From: Epiperipatus broadwayi
Lineage: Eukaryota > Onychophora > Udeonychophora > Euonychophora > Peripatidae
Length of the DNA: 64,000 nt
Direction of reading: 5' to 3'
Assembly (NCBI GenBank): GCA_028023455.1
Contig: JAQFVV010012441.1
Location: forward strand, 5,896,492 to 5,960,491
The notes beneath the pieces were generated by a model that did no database searches, was not told where the DNA came from, and saw only the letters and a list, made by a program, of their open reading frames with translations. Shown one piece after another: positions 34,782 to 45,781 of the stretch; within the stretch, counting starts at the first letter, position 1, and the number at the start of each line of letters is the position of its first letter. A program made the translations under genes and the position numbers.

Positions 34782-36780
34782 ATATATATATATATTACTT
34801 TATTTCATTATAGATCAGATAACTTCCAAATAATTAAAGGTTACACATAAAATATAAGGTCAAGAATAATTTAGATAGAATATTATAATAATAGTAATGA
34901 ATTTTAAACTATTTATTATTGATTTATTTTAGCCTAGATATTATTTATTATCAGCCATTACATTAATGTGTACAGACTTCTATAACAGTCAATGAAGTAT
35001 TCAAAGGAATAGATTCTCTCAGATATAGATGACACATGTAAAATACTGGGAATGATTGAAGACTCTGAAGAGCTTTCTGGTTGAATGTCTTTGCCAGTAA
35101 ACTTAAATTTGCCACAGATATCATTGCATTAAACTTCTAATAAAGACTGCTTTTGCAGAGCAGAAGAAGTTAAACAGTTCAAGCACAAATAGGAATTTCT
35201 AAATTGTAAAACTAGAAGTGTCCCCTGGTGATTGATATTGGCAATAACTTCAAATCCTCCATATCCTTTACAATATATATATATATATATATTGTACCAA
35301 TATCATATCGGTACATATATATAATTTTTGGCTAAAAATTATTAAAATAAAATTATCATAAATAACATGAAGGTTAATAAATCAATAAATAAATTTATAA
35401 AAATCTAAAGAGTTTTTTAAGAAACAAAATGCAGTTTGCTTTAGAAACATTAAAACTAAAAGTCTAAAGAGATTTTTTTTTATTAGTAGTAGTTTGAAAT
35501 AAAAATACGAGTAATTAATTAGAAGGGGAAGGAAGATTAACTCAACAATTTTAGAAAGTGAATAAAAGTTACAAGTTATGACCATTCAAGAATAAATCTC
35601 TTCATTTAAAATATTAAAAAAGGGTAGTTTGCTAAAAACAATTAATTCATAGTTTTATGGAAAAATATTAAAAGTAGTTGATTTTCAAACAATTAAAAAT
35701 ATCTAGTCATTTAAATTTTAAAAAAAGGGGAAGATCTTTTCCTGTCATTAAAATAAATAATACATATATGTGATAATAATGATTGTAAACATAGCAAAAT
35801 TGTGTGTGTTAATAAAATGAAATAAGAAAGTTAAAAAATTAAACAACAAATTTGCAATGGCTATGAATTGCAACAACAAATTTGCAATGGCTACTAAGTT
35901 AAACAAAATCCACAAAACAACAAGTTTTCAATGGCTACTAATTAAAAGATCTCAAACAACAGAATTAAAAGCTTATATAAGAAATTTCAACAACAAATAT
36001 AGTTGGAGGACATCAAAATGACATCAGGATATCCTAATAAATAGTCCAGTCTTTTCATTGGAAAATCAGTTCAGTTCAGTCAATTAATCAGTTCATATTG
36101 CAGTTCAGTTCAGTCAATCAATCAAACAATCTATTATGTATCCAGAAGTCAATCATGCATTGTTAATCATCATTGGAAACATACTTTTCTCCAGCCTGAG
36201 TCTGATGAAACAGGCAACCTGCCCATGAAAATAATGCCTGCCTAACAATTTGAAAATTCACTGTCAATATCTAATTGTCTTAAAGAATAATGCCTCGGAA
36301 CACTAAGCATTAAATCTCCATATTCAACTGGTTGGAAAGATTTTATTTGAAGCACAAATAGCAAGCAGTATCCACATTCTAAAATCCTAGGTAACAAATA
36401 ACATTTTCTTATGTCCACTTCTAGTTAAAGTAGCCATTGCAATGATTTAAAACCACCCAGAGTTAATTAATAATGAACTCTATAACATGCATAAAGAACT
36501 ATTAATGTGTAAGTTTGTGAAATATATATATTAATGCTTTATGATCTCATATGAATTTCATTTATTTATTTAATGTTTTCTTATATTTTATTGCATAAAT
36601 TAAGAATGTGTGTGGTCTATATATGTAATTATCTTTGTATAATTTAATTAAGTTCCTATATAAAATTGTTAAAATCAGAATAATAAATGTTTAGTTTAAG
36701 TAAATTATTTTGAAACATAATATTTGTTGGTCAATTCTTTACCACTAGTTAAAGCAATAATTCATTATTGTATTACACAC
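34782..36780. other. AT-rich DNA with small tandem repeats, no gene
   Basis: It contains an (AT)n tract at 35273-35292 followed by a 23-bp near-palindrome (35293-35315) and a second AT tract. About three diverged units containing AACAAATTTGCAATGGCTA lie at 35845-35945, and a doubled CAGTTCAGTTCAGTCAAT at 36066-36120. The hammerhead-like relic at 36202 is listed separately. Minus-strand openings near 35.4 kb have no motif. Confidence 0.5.
36202..36230 (+). ncRNA. Hammerhead-ribozyme-like relic
   Basis: The invariant CTGATGA (36202-36208) is followed by a potential stem II (ACAGGC 36210-36215, loop AACCT, GCCCAT 36221-36226) and then GAAA (36227-36230), the order of a hammerhead core. The stem has two mismatches. 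Both would be repaired if each CA were originally CG, as expected from CpG decay, so a once-perfect stem is plausible. Penelope-like elements often carry minimal hammerheads, and a PLE remnant lies 1.2 kb away on the other strand. Stems I and III are not convincing, so I infer a dead copy. Confidence 0.35.
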
Positions 36781-36799
36781 TGGATTATGGGCCTACTAT

Positions 36800-37020
36800 C
36801 CAAACACGTTAGTTCTCGTAACTAGCTGGTAACTGACATCTACCTCAAAACAAATAAAATGCTTGGATAGTAGGGGTTTGAATCTAGCAGTCAAGGTGGA
36901 CTACGGTTTGGAAATGTGATCATGTTATGCGTGGCATAGCTTGATCTGTTCATGGGTATCATTGACGGCTCTGCCATCAATGGTATTCTCCCCACTGCTC
37001 GAAGGGCCAGATCGTTCACA
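36800..37020 (+). repeat. tRNA-derived SINE-like copy
   Basis: An A-box-like CTAGCTGGTAACTG near 36822 and a B-box-like GGGGTTTGAATCTAGC near 36875 are spaced as in a tRNA head. A less A+T-rich body of about 120 bases follows, ending near 37020. The head does not fold as a good tRNA. No second copy of the body was found, so the right boundary is uncertain. Confidence 0.4.
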
Positions 37021-37411
37021 TAATATTTATAATATAAAATTATAAATTTATGATAAATAAGGTTGAACCCAGCTAAATCTCAAAACAAATAGAATACATT
37101 GGATCATTTTTACGAATGCACCCGGTACAATATATACAATATTTAATGTTTTCATGGTTGTATGATATAGATAAATTATTATTTTTTGGGTTAAAGCATG
37201 TGTTATTTTCCACTACATACCAATATTTCGAAAAACTAGCATTCACTATTGTCAAGGTTAACTTTTGAAAGAAAAATTGTTAGATATCAAACAGTAATGT
37301 GACTAGGTGCAAGATGAGAAATGAGATTCAACTTGAAGTAGTTCAGCATTCAAAATATGAGGCTTATCAAAATGTTTATTTCCCTCAGTTTTTTCATTTA
37401 TTAATTTAACA

Positions 37412-38130
37412 TTAAAAAAACAGAGATAAAATGAGAGATTTCCACATAGCTGAAATGCATTTTGCTTCATCAGCCCTATTTAAACCAGTAGGTCTTTTTA
37501 ATATTTCAATTGACTCTCTCATAGTTTTTAAATGATACCTTTCCAAATTAGCAAACATTTTTGCATTGTCCAAATCATGTTTATAACCAATTCCTAAAAA
37601 AATGGGAAGTAAAAACTGATGTCTTAAGTTTCTGATTAAAAGCATTTATATGTTCCTTAATTATGACATTTATTCACCTATTAGACTGGCCTGCATAGCT
37701 TCTTGAGCACTGCAAACGTAAAAAATCACCAATTTTCTTGCCAGTAGAAAAATATGTCTTTATATTAAAACTAGATAGTCTTCTACTGATCTTATCAGTA
37801 ACATCTTTAATATAAGGTAAAACCACTCTATTATAAGATGAATTGTCAATTCTATCCTCTCTTTTCCCTTTAGCATTAATGCTATGTACAGCCTTACATA
37901 TAGTGTTTCTATTATAATCATTAGAAAGTAGAATATTTTTTGTAAGTTCTATTTCTTGAGCAAGATGATCTTTATCAGACAAACTATAAGCTCTAGTCAA
38001 AAGTTTTTTTGCTACAGAAAATATTTGAGCAGGGTGATGATGAGAATTAAAATTAAGATATCTATTTGTATGGGTAGATTTCCTGAAAACTGATAATGAA
38101 AAGGCTTCATCACATTTTCTTTTCTAGATG
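37412..38130 (-). pseudogene. Penelope-like element remnant, RT tail through GIY-YIG
   Basis: On the minus strand, from 38110 down: SVFRKSTHTNRYLNFNSHH (RT thumb), then a LAKKLL/RAYSLSDKD helix region, VVLPYIKDVTDKISRR (the conserved segment before the endonuclease), and CSRSYAGQSNR, the YIG-containing start of GIY-YIG, ending at 37674. After a frame break the C-terminal part of the same domain continues at 37645-37412 with HDLDNAKMF, RESIEILKRPTGLNRAD and a SAMWKSLI ending. The YxDD core is absent or beyond recognition. This lineage keeps a longer GIY-YIG tail than the palindromic copy at 4.6-6.3 kb and is clearly a different family. Confidence 0.85.
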
Positions 38131-39773
38131 TTTTAATGATAGGGTATTTATTTCATCTTAGTAAAATAACTTCTGCACCTATATTTTGTTTTATATAAAG
38201 ATATTATTTTATGTAATTTACAATATAAAAGTGATACTTGGTCACTATTTGTCTTAATATAAAGGCATTAAAGATTTTTAGTTAAGATTATTCAGTATTT
38301 ATTCTTTTTTTTAAAAAGGCAAGATGTAATACCAATCAATATGTTGTCCAACTTTGTGGATATCATACTATAGAATTGATTACTGTAAAGTCGAATTTTT
38401 ATAAAAGTGCATATATGATAAAATAAATAATACAATACTCAATTTATGACAATTTATCTTAAAGATGTCCTTAAAAAATTGCAGGGTAGATTGTTTTCAT
38501 TAGTTAGGTATGGCAGAGAATGGAATGTATTGGAGAACTATAATTAGACAAGATGTTCAAATTTTTCAGAAAAAAGTTGCTTGCAGAAATTAAACTGTAG
38601 CATAAAAAATATCAAATAAAAATAATAATGGGCCTACAGAATTCTTTATTTGGAGTATTTGTGTTTATGATTGGTTTGTATAGACATTGCAAAATGTAAT
38701 TTTAATGTATTTATATTGCATTGTTGTCGTATTTGTCAAATAAATAAAATAATAGACTAGTGTCTTCAATATATAATTGTAGATATGTTTTAATGGTTTG
38801 TATAGATATCACAAAACTCTTCCCAATGTGTTATTTTTAGTCTTTTTATCGTTTATGGAATTAGAAAGGTTATGTTCGCTGGGAATGATTCTTGCTAATA
38901 TGATCATAAAGATAAATAGATCACAAATACAAATAAACAAATTAATAGAATAATAAAGCTTATTGAACAAATAGAAGATTTAAAAAAAAAATCAAAAAGT
39001 AAACCTTTTTAAAGACTATAGATATTTTATAGTTTTTATTTTATTTATTGCCTATTTTGATAAATATGTGGGATATTTTTATCTTTCTCCACTTCATAAA
39101 TAGACAAAAAAAATTCCAAGTAGGTTTATTCAGAAAGTCGTATTTATAATATATTAGAATAATATGTTTTTATTTTTTCTAAGGGAAAAAAACTTATCTT
39201 GTAGAAATTTGGACTTTCAGTTTTCTTATTGATCATTAAAATGCTAACTTGAAACAATTTTCTAACTTTCTAAAATACTTTTTTTATTTAAAAGAAATGA
39301 ATTTAGTATAATTAAATGGTATCATTACTTGATGGAAATTTATAATGCTGAAGCAACAAAATGACAGTTTGGTGAAGATATCAATATGAGAACCTTCGGT
39401 TTTTTTAATATACCACTTAATACTTGCATATAACGACACTGGCATCATTCATATATTTTGCATTTATATTTACATTAGTTTTAAGTCAATAATTATTTGA
39501 CCTTCTTTATATGTGCATTATTATAAGTCAAAGTCAAGTGAATAGAAGCAGATTTGTTTTAAGCAGTTACAGAAAACAAATTATAAGAACAATCTAATTA
39601 AAATACATAATTTCTCTTCAGTCTGTCTCGTATACTAGATGTCATAGATTCCATATTTTCTTCAGTGCAATTTTTCCACCACATGTTTCTTTCTGTTCTC
39701 CACCATTTGAAATTAAAATTCATTCCTCCAATAATAATATTATATCACTCTAATCAACATCATATATATATAT
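38131..39773. other. AT-rich DNA without a gene, ending in an (AT)n tract
   Basis: Nothing recognisable. It ends in an (AT)n tract at 39760-39773, which abuts element B. Confidence 0.6.
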
Positions 39774-42457
39774 TGTGAGAGTACCATATGAGACTCACCT
39801 AAAACAATTTGTGTGTGTTTGTGAATTTAACTGTGCCTATATCGAATCAACAGATATAAATAACTTACACCTATCTTAAGCTTTTCATGTATCAGCTATA
39901 TATATATATAGACTAGTTAGTATTAAAAGAATAATTCTAAAAATGAATAATTCTAGTTTATTTATACACACACATAAATAAAATGTTTCTAACTAATAGT
40001 ATTTTTTTTATTAACCAAAACTTGACAATTGACAAAGCCTTAAGTCAACATTGCATTTTTATCAGTTGAAACAAAGGAAATAAACGTTTGGGGTTCATTA
40101 CAAATTGTATATGTTAAACAATAGAGAGCATGAGCGTGATTATGTGATATGCTTGCTGAAATTAATCCAGTATAAAAACGAACTAATATTGTTATAACAA
40201 TAATCTTCTATTTAGTTATCAAGGCAAGAACTAAGTCTGTAAATTTAAATGTGTTCGAATTTAGAACACATTTAAGAAAAATTAAAAAAAAGAAGATTCA
40301 ATATTTTAAAACCTGCTTCAAGTAATTAATTTACTGCCTTTGAATATTATAAAGAACTATAAAAAAATAATCATTGTAATTAACAAGGTTATAAAAGTTA
40401 TCAATGTCTTCGAAATGAGTTTACAAAATATATATTTAAGAAGACAAAAATTTATTAAGATGTTCTGTGGCTAGATAATTTATGCCAGGGATTTCTACTG
40501 ATGTTTTAAACCCGAACATGTAAATTTATTCCTACTTAATCAATGCCTAGAGTATAATCATCGTAATTCTCATTTAAAAAGCTGCCCTTAATATTGGAGT
40601 ATTATATTGAAGAAGATGGTAAATATTTTACTACGCAAATATTTAAAGAATGAATATCTGGATTACCTCTTCGAAGGACGATCAATGAACTTTATGTTTC
40701 AACATTCATCGTCATTTTATTTAGTCTAAGGAGGGATATAAAACTGTTATTCTTTCTCATCTTGGATAATAACCCTTAAACTTTATTTCCTTTGTGGATA
40801 ATTATATTTACTTAGAAAAATTACTTAGTATATTAAAGTGGAGAACTGATAAGATGAACACTTTATTTTTTTTATTTATTTAATAAAATTTAGATGTTGA
40901 TATTTTGATATATACTCTGATAGAAATGACAGCTGACTAAGGTAAACGTTTTTAAATTATTTCAATTTGGAAGTAAGTTTTATTATATTCCAAATTGAAT
41001 CTTACACGACAATTAACATAATATATTTTTAAACATACATAACTAATATCAGAATACATTCTATTATTAATCTAGTGTGAATAAATGTTATCGTATATAG
41101 ACATACAACACACACTAATGATACAATAGGTAGATTTATAATGTATCATGTGTATTATTTATTATACGCATGATTTTAAATTATATATATATATGTAAAT
41201 GATTACATTATTTTTTTTAATATTAAATAATTTATTAGTGTATATATATATATAAGCACAGATTATAATTCTAAATTTTAATGTTTTTATGTGATAATAT
41301 TTTTGTTTATTATTATGAATTAAAATATGTTAAACTTGATTTTAAAATCAAACAGGTCTTGTTTGTTTATTTTATTTAGTCGTTTTATAAAACTAATAAT
41401 TATAAATATACATACGCATATATATATATATTGAATCAACTTAGTAATTTAATATTTATAAGAAAGTTATATATAGCTTATACTAAATTTATCATTACTA
41501 TGGGATATTTGTGGAAATGCCTGAAGAGAGTCAATTGCAAATTTCTACTCTGAGCTCGAATTGCAAGAGTAACGAGGTTATTAACCCTTAAACCGCTAAT
41601 TATATTATTGGTTGTATGAGGTAAAAATCAAATCTTTTAATTGGCCAACTCACAAACTGAAGACAAAACCTATTGTTAAAACATATTCGCCTATAATATT
41701 AAATTCAACTCAGATACGTTTATAAAAAATATATTACTAATTTTTCAGGTTATGAAGAGAACGAAAGTTCTTTCAAAAATAAATTGCTATTTATTTATTC
41801 TAAAATATTCAATTTTGGCAACATAAAAGCTATAATATAAACAAAAAGGTCGACTTTTACGTTATAGAAAAGTAAATATTTCTTTTTACTAAATCTTAAA
41901 TATTTTTACTAAAATCTTCAATATTTTTTGAAAATAATTTTGTTTTTTTAGTATTCTCTCTGAAAATAATTTTAATTTCTCAAAATATTCTTTTATAATA
42001 ATTTAAATCATATTCGAAATGAAAATCTCAGCGTTTTTCTTTATTTTTTTTTGATCAGGCGGTTTCTTTGTTCTTTCCAGCCAATCAGAATGTCTTTTTC
42101 GGCTGAGAGCATGTTAAGAACCAGTCACAAGTAATGTTTTTTCTTTGTTTAGGTTTAAATGCGTTTTTTTTATTTTTTACTTGTAAAATAATTCGGAAGA
42201 GGGCACCATCTTACAGAACTTTTAAATACCTATTCAATACCTCTCTAATGAATATTTTAGCATAAGAACTGGCAGAGTTAGAGTGACATCAGATGTCGAC
42301 GAGGAGCTTCGTAAGAGGCGGGAAAAGGGTTAATAGAGGAGTAAATCGGATTGTATTTTAAATCACATCATCCATGGCATTCTATAAGAAGACTCAAAGT
42401 CCAACTATAGTTAGATGCGACTTCCTTGAGTCCTGAAAAGGATCATCCCATTATACA
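39774..42457 (+). repeat. 5' LTR of element B
   Basis: Starts TGTGAGAGTACC and ends TTATACA directly before the primer-binding site, so it has the standard TG...CA ends. It matches 45782-48470 once the two MITEs are removed. Without its MITE (41585-42329) it would be about 1.94 kb. A TATAAAAA motif at 40171-40178, repeated at 46181 in the sister LTR, is a possible core promoter. Confidence 0.9.
41585..42329 (+). mobile_element. TTAA-flanked MITE, copy 2, inside the 5' LTR
   Basis: A 745-bp copy of the family at 20031-20777, starting CCCTTAAACCGC and ending GCGGGAAAAGGG, with TTAA at 41581-41584 and 42330-42333. The sister LTR at about 48352 has the unoccupied site with a single TTAA between the same flanks. 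This shows directly that the element duplicates TTAA on insertion and that it entered after element B had integrated. Confidence 0.92.
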
Positions 42458-42608
42458 TGGCGCCCAACATGGGGCTTGAAAAGGATCATCCTGTTATACA
42501 TGGCGCCCATACTTATGGCTTGAAAAGGATCATCCCATTATACATGGCACCCATACTTAAGGCTTGAAAAGGATCATCCCATTATACATGGCACCCATAC
42601 TTAAGGCA
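42434..42608 (+). promoter_or_regulatory. Four-unit primer-binding-site array of element B
   Basis: Units at 42434-42476, 42477-42520, 42521-42564 and 42565-42608 are 43-44 bp each. Each has the LTR tail (TGAAAAGGATCATCC...TTATACA) followed by a PBS. The first PBS is TGGCGCCCAACATGGGGC (42458-42475), one base from the lysine-tRNA type site used by many retroelements. The later ones read TGGCGCCCATACTTATGGC and, twice, TGGCACCCATACTTAAGGC, so only the first could pair well with the primer. A partial fifth unit (TGAAACAG) starts at 42609. Confidence 0.75.
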
Positions 42609-42948
42609 TGAAACAGTAGTTTTCCATTAGTTAAATCCATAGTTTAAAAAAAAAATTATATGAGTATCTTGTGAATTGGTAAAAACACTGAATAATAAAT
42701 AATAGTGACCTTGAAATAAAATAAATCATAATAAACAGATAAATCAGTTTCTTTAAAATAAATAAATAAATACTATTATAGTTCGGATATTAAAATATGT
42801 ATTATAACAACATCTTATAAAAGTAGAAAAAATAGTATTACATTTAGGGTCATAAGCACAGCATGAAATCTTATGGCATATATTAAATTATTACTTTGAA
42901 AGGAAAGTAACTTATATTTATATATATAACAATAGAAATTTTTTGTTA

Positions 42949-43561
42949 ATGATAACTAGAAGTGGGAAAAAGCTAGTAATAGTGGAAGTAAAAAGTTTCG
43001 AAGAATCTTTAAGTAATAAAGATAGTGAAATAGAAATTACTTCAATTAGTGATGAACAAGGGTCTTTACAAGTCCTAATGTCTGAGGGGTCTGTAGAAGA
43101 AGTTGAACATCCTTCACAAGTTCACATGACAGATCAAATATTACCCCAAACACAAAAGGTAACTGAAGCTATAATAGTACAACCTCAAGGAAGTGATAAT
43201 TATATGGCTCAATTGGTCCGAATGATGATGGAAATGAAAGCTGATATGAATAATATGGCAACCAAAGCTGATATAAATAATATAAAAGCTGATATGAATA
43301 ATATAAAAGCTGATATGGCAACCAAAGCCTGATATAAATAATATAAAAGCTGATATGAATAATATAAAAGCTGATATGAATAATATAAATGCTGATATAA
43401 ATAAAATGAATGCTGATATGAAGGGAGAAATGGCTAGAATGAATGATAATATGGTAACTAAAGTTGATATGGATAATATGGGAGGGAAATTAAAAGAAGA
43501 CATAATTTCTATAAAAGAAGAGTTAAAGAAAGATATTGATAATGTTAAGGAAAAGATGTAA
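42949..43561 (+). pseudogene. Gag-like coiled-coil reading frame of element B
   Basis: ATG at 42949 opens MITRSGKKLVIVEVK. About 85 acidic, hydrophilic residues follow, then a run of seven-residue ADMNNIK-type words encoded by 21-bp repeats (about 43235-43415), which should form a coiled coil. One extra C near 43329 shifts the frame inside the repeats; the next frame continues with the same words and ends at 43561 after a KLKEDIISIKEELKKDIDNV segment, also a strong heptad pattern. No capsid or zinc-knuckle motif is visible. Its place directly after the leader supports a gag role, which remains inference. Confidence 0.6.
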
Positions 43562-43638
43562 GTAGAAATCAAAGTTGTTGTTAAAAAAACACCAATGAAG
43601 TAGAAAGACTTCATGATACAAAGGCACCAACAATATCA

Positions 43639-44474
43639 ATGGCAATAAAATGCCAAAAATCCAAAACTTATCCTGAGCATGAGATATGTAAATATAATGA
43701 TAGCATCCAGAACAAATCATTTTTAGTTCAAATGAATATTTCAGAAGAAAACTGTCATGACTATCATTTTCCCATACAGCAGAGCAATGAAGTAGAAGAT
43801 CATTGCAGCATTACTAAAGTGCTTGAATCTGATCCAAATATCTTAAAAAAAGAAGAGGATATGGATCATGTGAAATATAAAATAAATTCTGAGTCTCAGG
43901 AATTGAGAGAAACACAATCAAATGATAATACTGAATGTCTAGATAAATTAAGACTTCGGATTTCTTGTATTAATCACAAGTTAAGTCATGAACTCATGAA
44001 ACTTGAGATGACTCCACTATCTAAAGATATAATAGATGAATACAACAGTGAAGTGTATTTGGAGAATCCCATCATATTTGTTTTTACTCCCAGAACAAAA
44101 ATAAAACATTTCATCAACAAGGTGTTGATAAATTGTATGACAACCATCTGATAATATCATTATCAATGATAATATTTAATCCAAAAGAAGGTTGTTTTAA
44201 TAGAAAGTTTAATTTAGAAGATATGAATGAAGGCAATGGATTCAATTGTCTTAAGTGTAAATTATGGTGTATGAAGCATCACCATAATCCTGAAGATGAA
44301 CAAATTATAAAAAGTCTTCAGACAATAATAAAGATATGTATAATACAAGCTAAAAGACAGAAAGGTTCACAATTCCATAGGTTGTGTAATACTTATGAAG
44401 GTCCCTTCACATTCATTGAACATGTTAATGGATGTAATAAAAAGGAAAGCACACATATAAGGAAGGATTTATAG
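43639..44474 (+). pseudogene. Unknown frame of element B with a decayed GPF-like segment
   Basis: Two overlapping frames, 43639-44151 and 44133-44474, appear to be one sequence broken near 44105 by a frame change. The first part is acidic with no recognised motif. The second has a CLKCKLWCMKHHH cysteine/histidine cluster that does not match a standard CCHC knuckle. Near its end, CNTYEGPFTFIEHVNG resembles the GPY/F module of integrase. If so, the region is a fusion of leftover coding pieces after deletion of most of pol. No function is proposed. Confidence 0.45.
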
Positions 44475-44878
44475 ATTACGACTTTGGGATGTGACAATGG
44501 ACTTTCGGTAATAATAGAATCCATTAGGCTGTTCTTTTAGGAGAATAAATGTATATATGTATATAAATAATTGAAGTTGATATTAATAGCAATAAAAATG
44601 CATCAAGTTAATCAAAGTATAAAAAATACTTACAGGTTTATCAGAGTACAAGTTATGGTTAGTAAATAAGTAATAATGGTAGATCAATTAAGCATCATGA
44701 TAATGCAATCTGATGTTAACACCACTATATATATATATATAAATAAGAGATTTATTTTATATAGTGTGATGTTGTTAAACTATAATAGCAATCGGCATTA
44801 AGCCAATGCACATACATTTTGTGGATATATATATATATATGGATACAAGAAAATATAGTGTAAAAGTTTATAAACAAC

Positions 44879-45142
44879 TTGTTAAAAAAGGCCAGTCAAA
44901 GAAATAAAAATGTGAAGACAATTTCACACAAATTCAAAATTGGGGATCAACTTTTTATAAAAACACCTCATATGAGTAAACCCCAAGAGAGCAAATATCA
45001 AAAGTTTTACCATCAATATGAAGGACCTTATACTATCATAAAGCAAAGAGGTCCCAATGCATTCTGGATAAATATAAAGGGAGACATTAAAGGCACTTAC
45101 AATGCTAGAGCTTTAAAACCCTATCATGGTCAAACAAATTAA
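44879..45142 (+). CDS. Integrase C-terminal GPY/F module of element B
   Basis: An intact 87-codon frame with FKIGDQLFIKTP, FYHQYEGPYTII and GTYNARALKPY, the same layout as the integrase tail of element A. In complete Ty3/gypsy elements it is the end of Pol; here the upstream RT, RNase H and integrase core are gone, so this is either an inert leftover or a small DNA-binding protein. The listed start is a TTG codon (TTGTTAAAAAAG); no ATG lies near it, so translation as a separate protein is doubtful. Confidence 0.75.
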   Translation: MLKKASQRNKNVKTISHKFKIGDQLFIKTPHMSKPQESKYQKFYHQYEGPYTIIKQRGPNAFWINIKGDIKGTYNARALKPYHGQTN

Positions 45143-45767
45143 TAACGTTTGCCACATTTTACTTATGTATAAAGTAAAATATTGAAAGAAAAGATCATTT
45201 AGAATAGGTAAGGGGGGGGGAGTTTTCATTTAAAAGTATATGGTTATATATATATATATATATATGTATAAGGAGATATATATATAAGTCAAAAGAGATA
45301 TTAATTTTCTTTGATGAGGGTATGTTAAGCAATTAAAATTAATTCTTAGGATACCTGAAAACTAAAACTGCTTTAAGAGTTAATCCATGCTGAATGATGG
45401 ATGTTCTTGGGTTTTGGATAGTTCTCAAAAGAGTCCATAAGTCTTAAAGAAAAGCAGGATGGAGACTACCAAACAAATATATGTGACATCTATAAAAGAT
45501 GCACATGACAATAAATCCATCAAAGAAAAATAAATAGAAAAGGGAAGAAAAAGAAAGAACCCTATATATAATAACCTCCTTATCCTTCTGTTTAAAGTGA
45601 ATAATATTTAATGTAGAGAAAGAGAAAGGGTTAAAAAAATAGAGCAAATAATAAGGGTTGATAAAAGCAGGAAAGAAAAACAACCTCCTCAACTTTATAT
45701 TTAATGCATACATTGACACACATTAAGTGTCCAAATTTTAATGGTAAATATAAAATTTGAACTTTTT

Positions 45768-45781
45768 AAGGAGGGGGGTAA
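45768..45781 (+). promoter_or_regulatory. Polypurine tract of element B
   Basis: AAGGAGGGGGGTAA sits directly before the TGTGAGAG start of the 3' LTR. This is the standard place and composition for the RNase H-resistant primer of plus-strand synthesis. The 600 bases before it are non-coding and contain an (AT)n tract at 45244-45265. Confidence 0.8.

Noticed and set aside
42434-42608. CRISPR-like look of regularly spaced repeats
   Set aside because: The units are contiguous without unique spacers, follow an LTR, contain a tRNA-primer site and lie in animal-type DNA.
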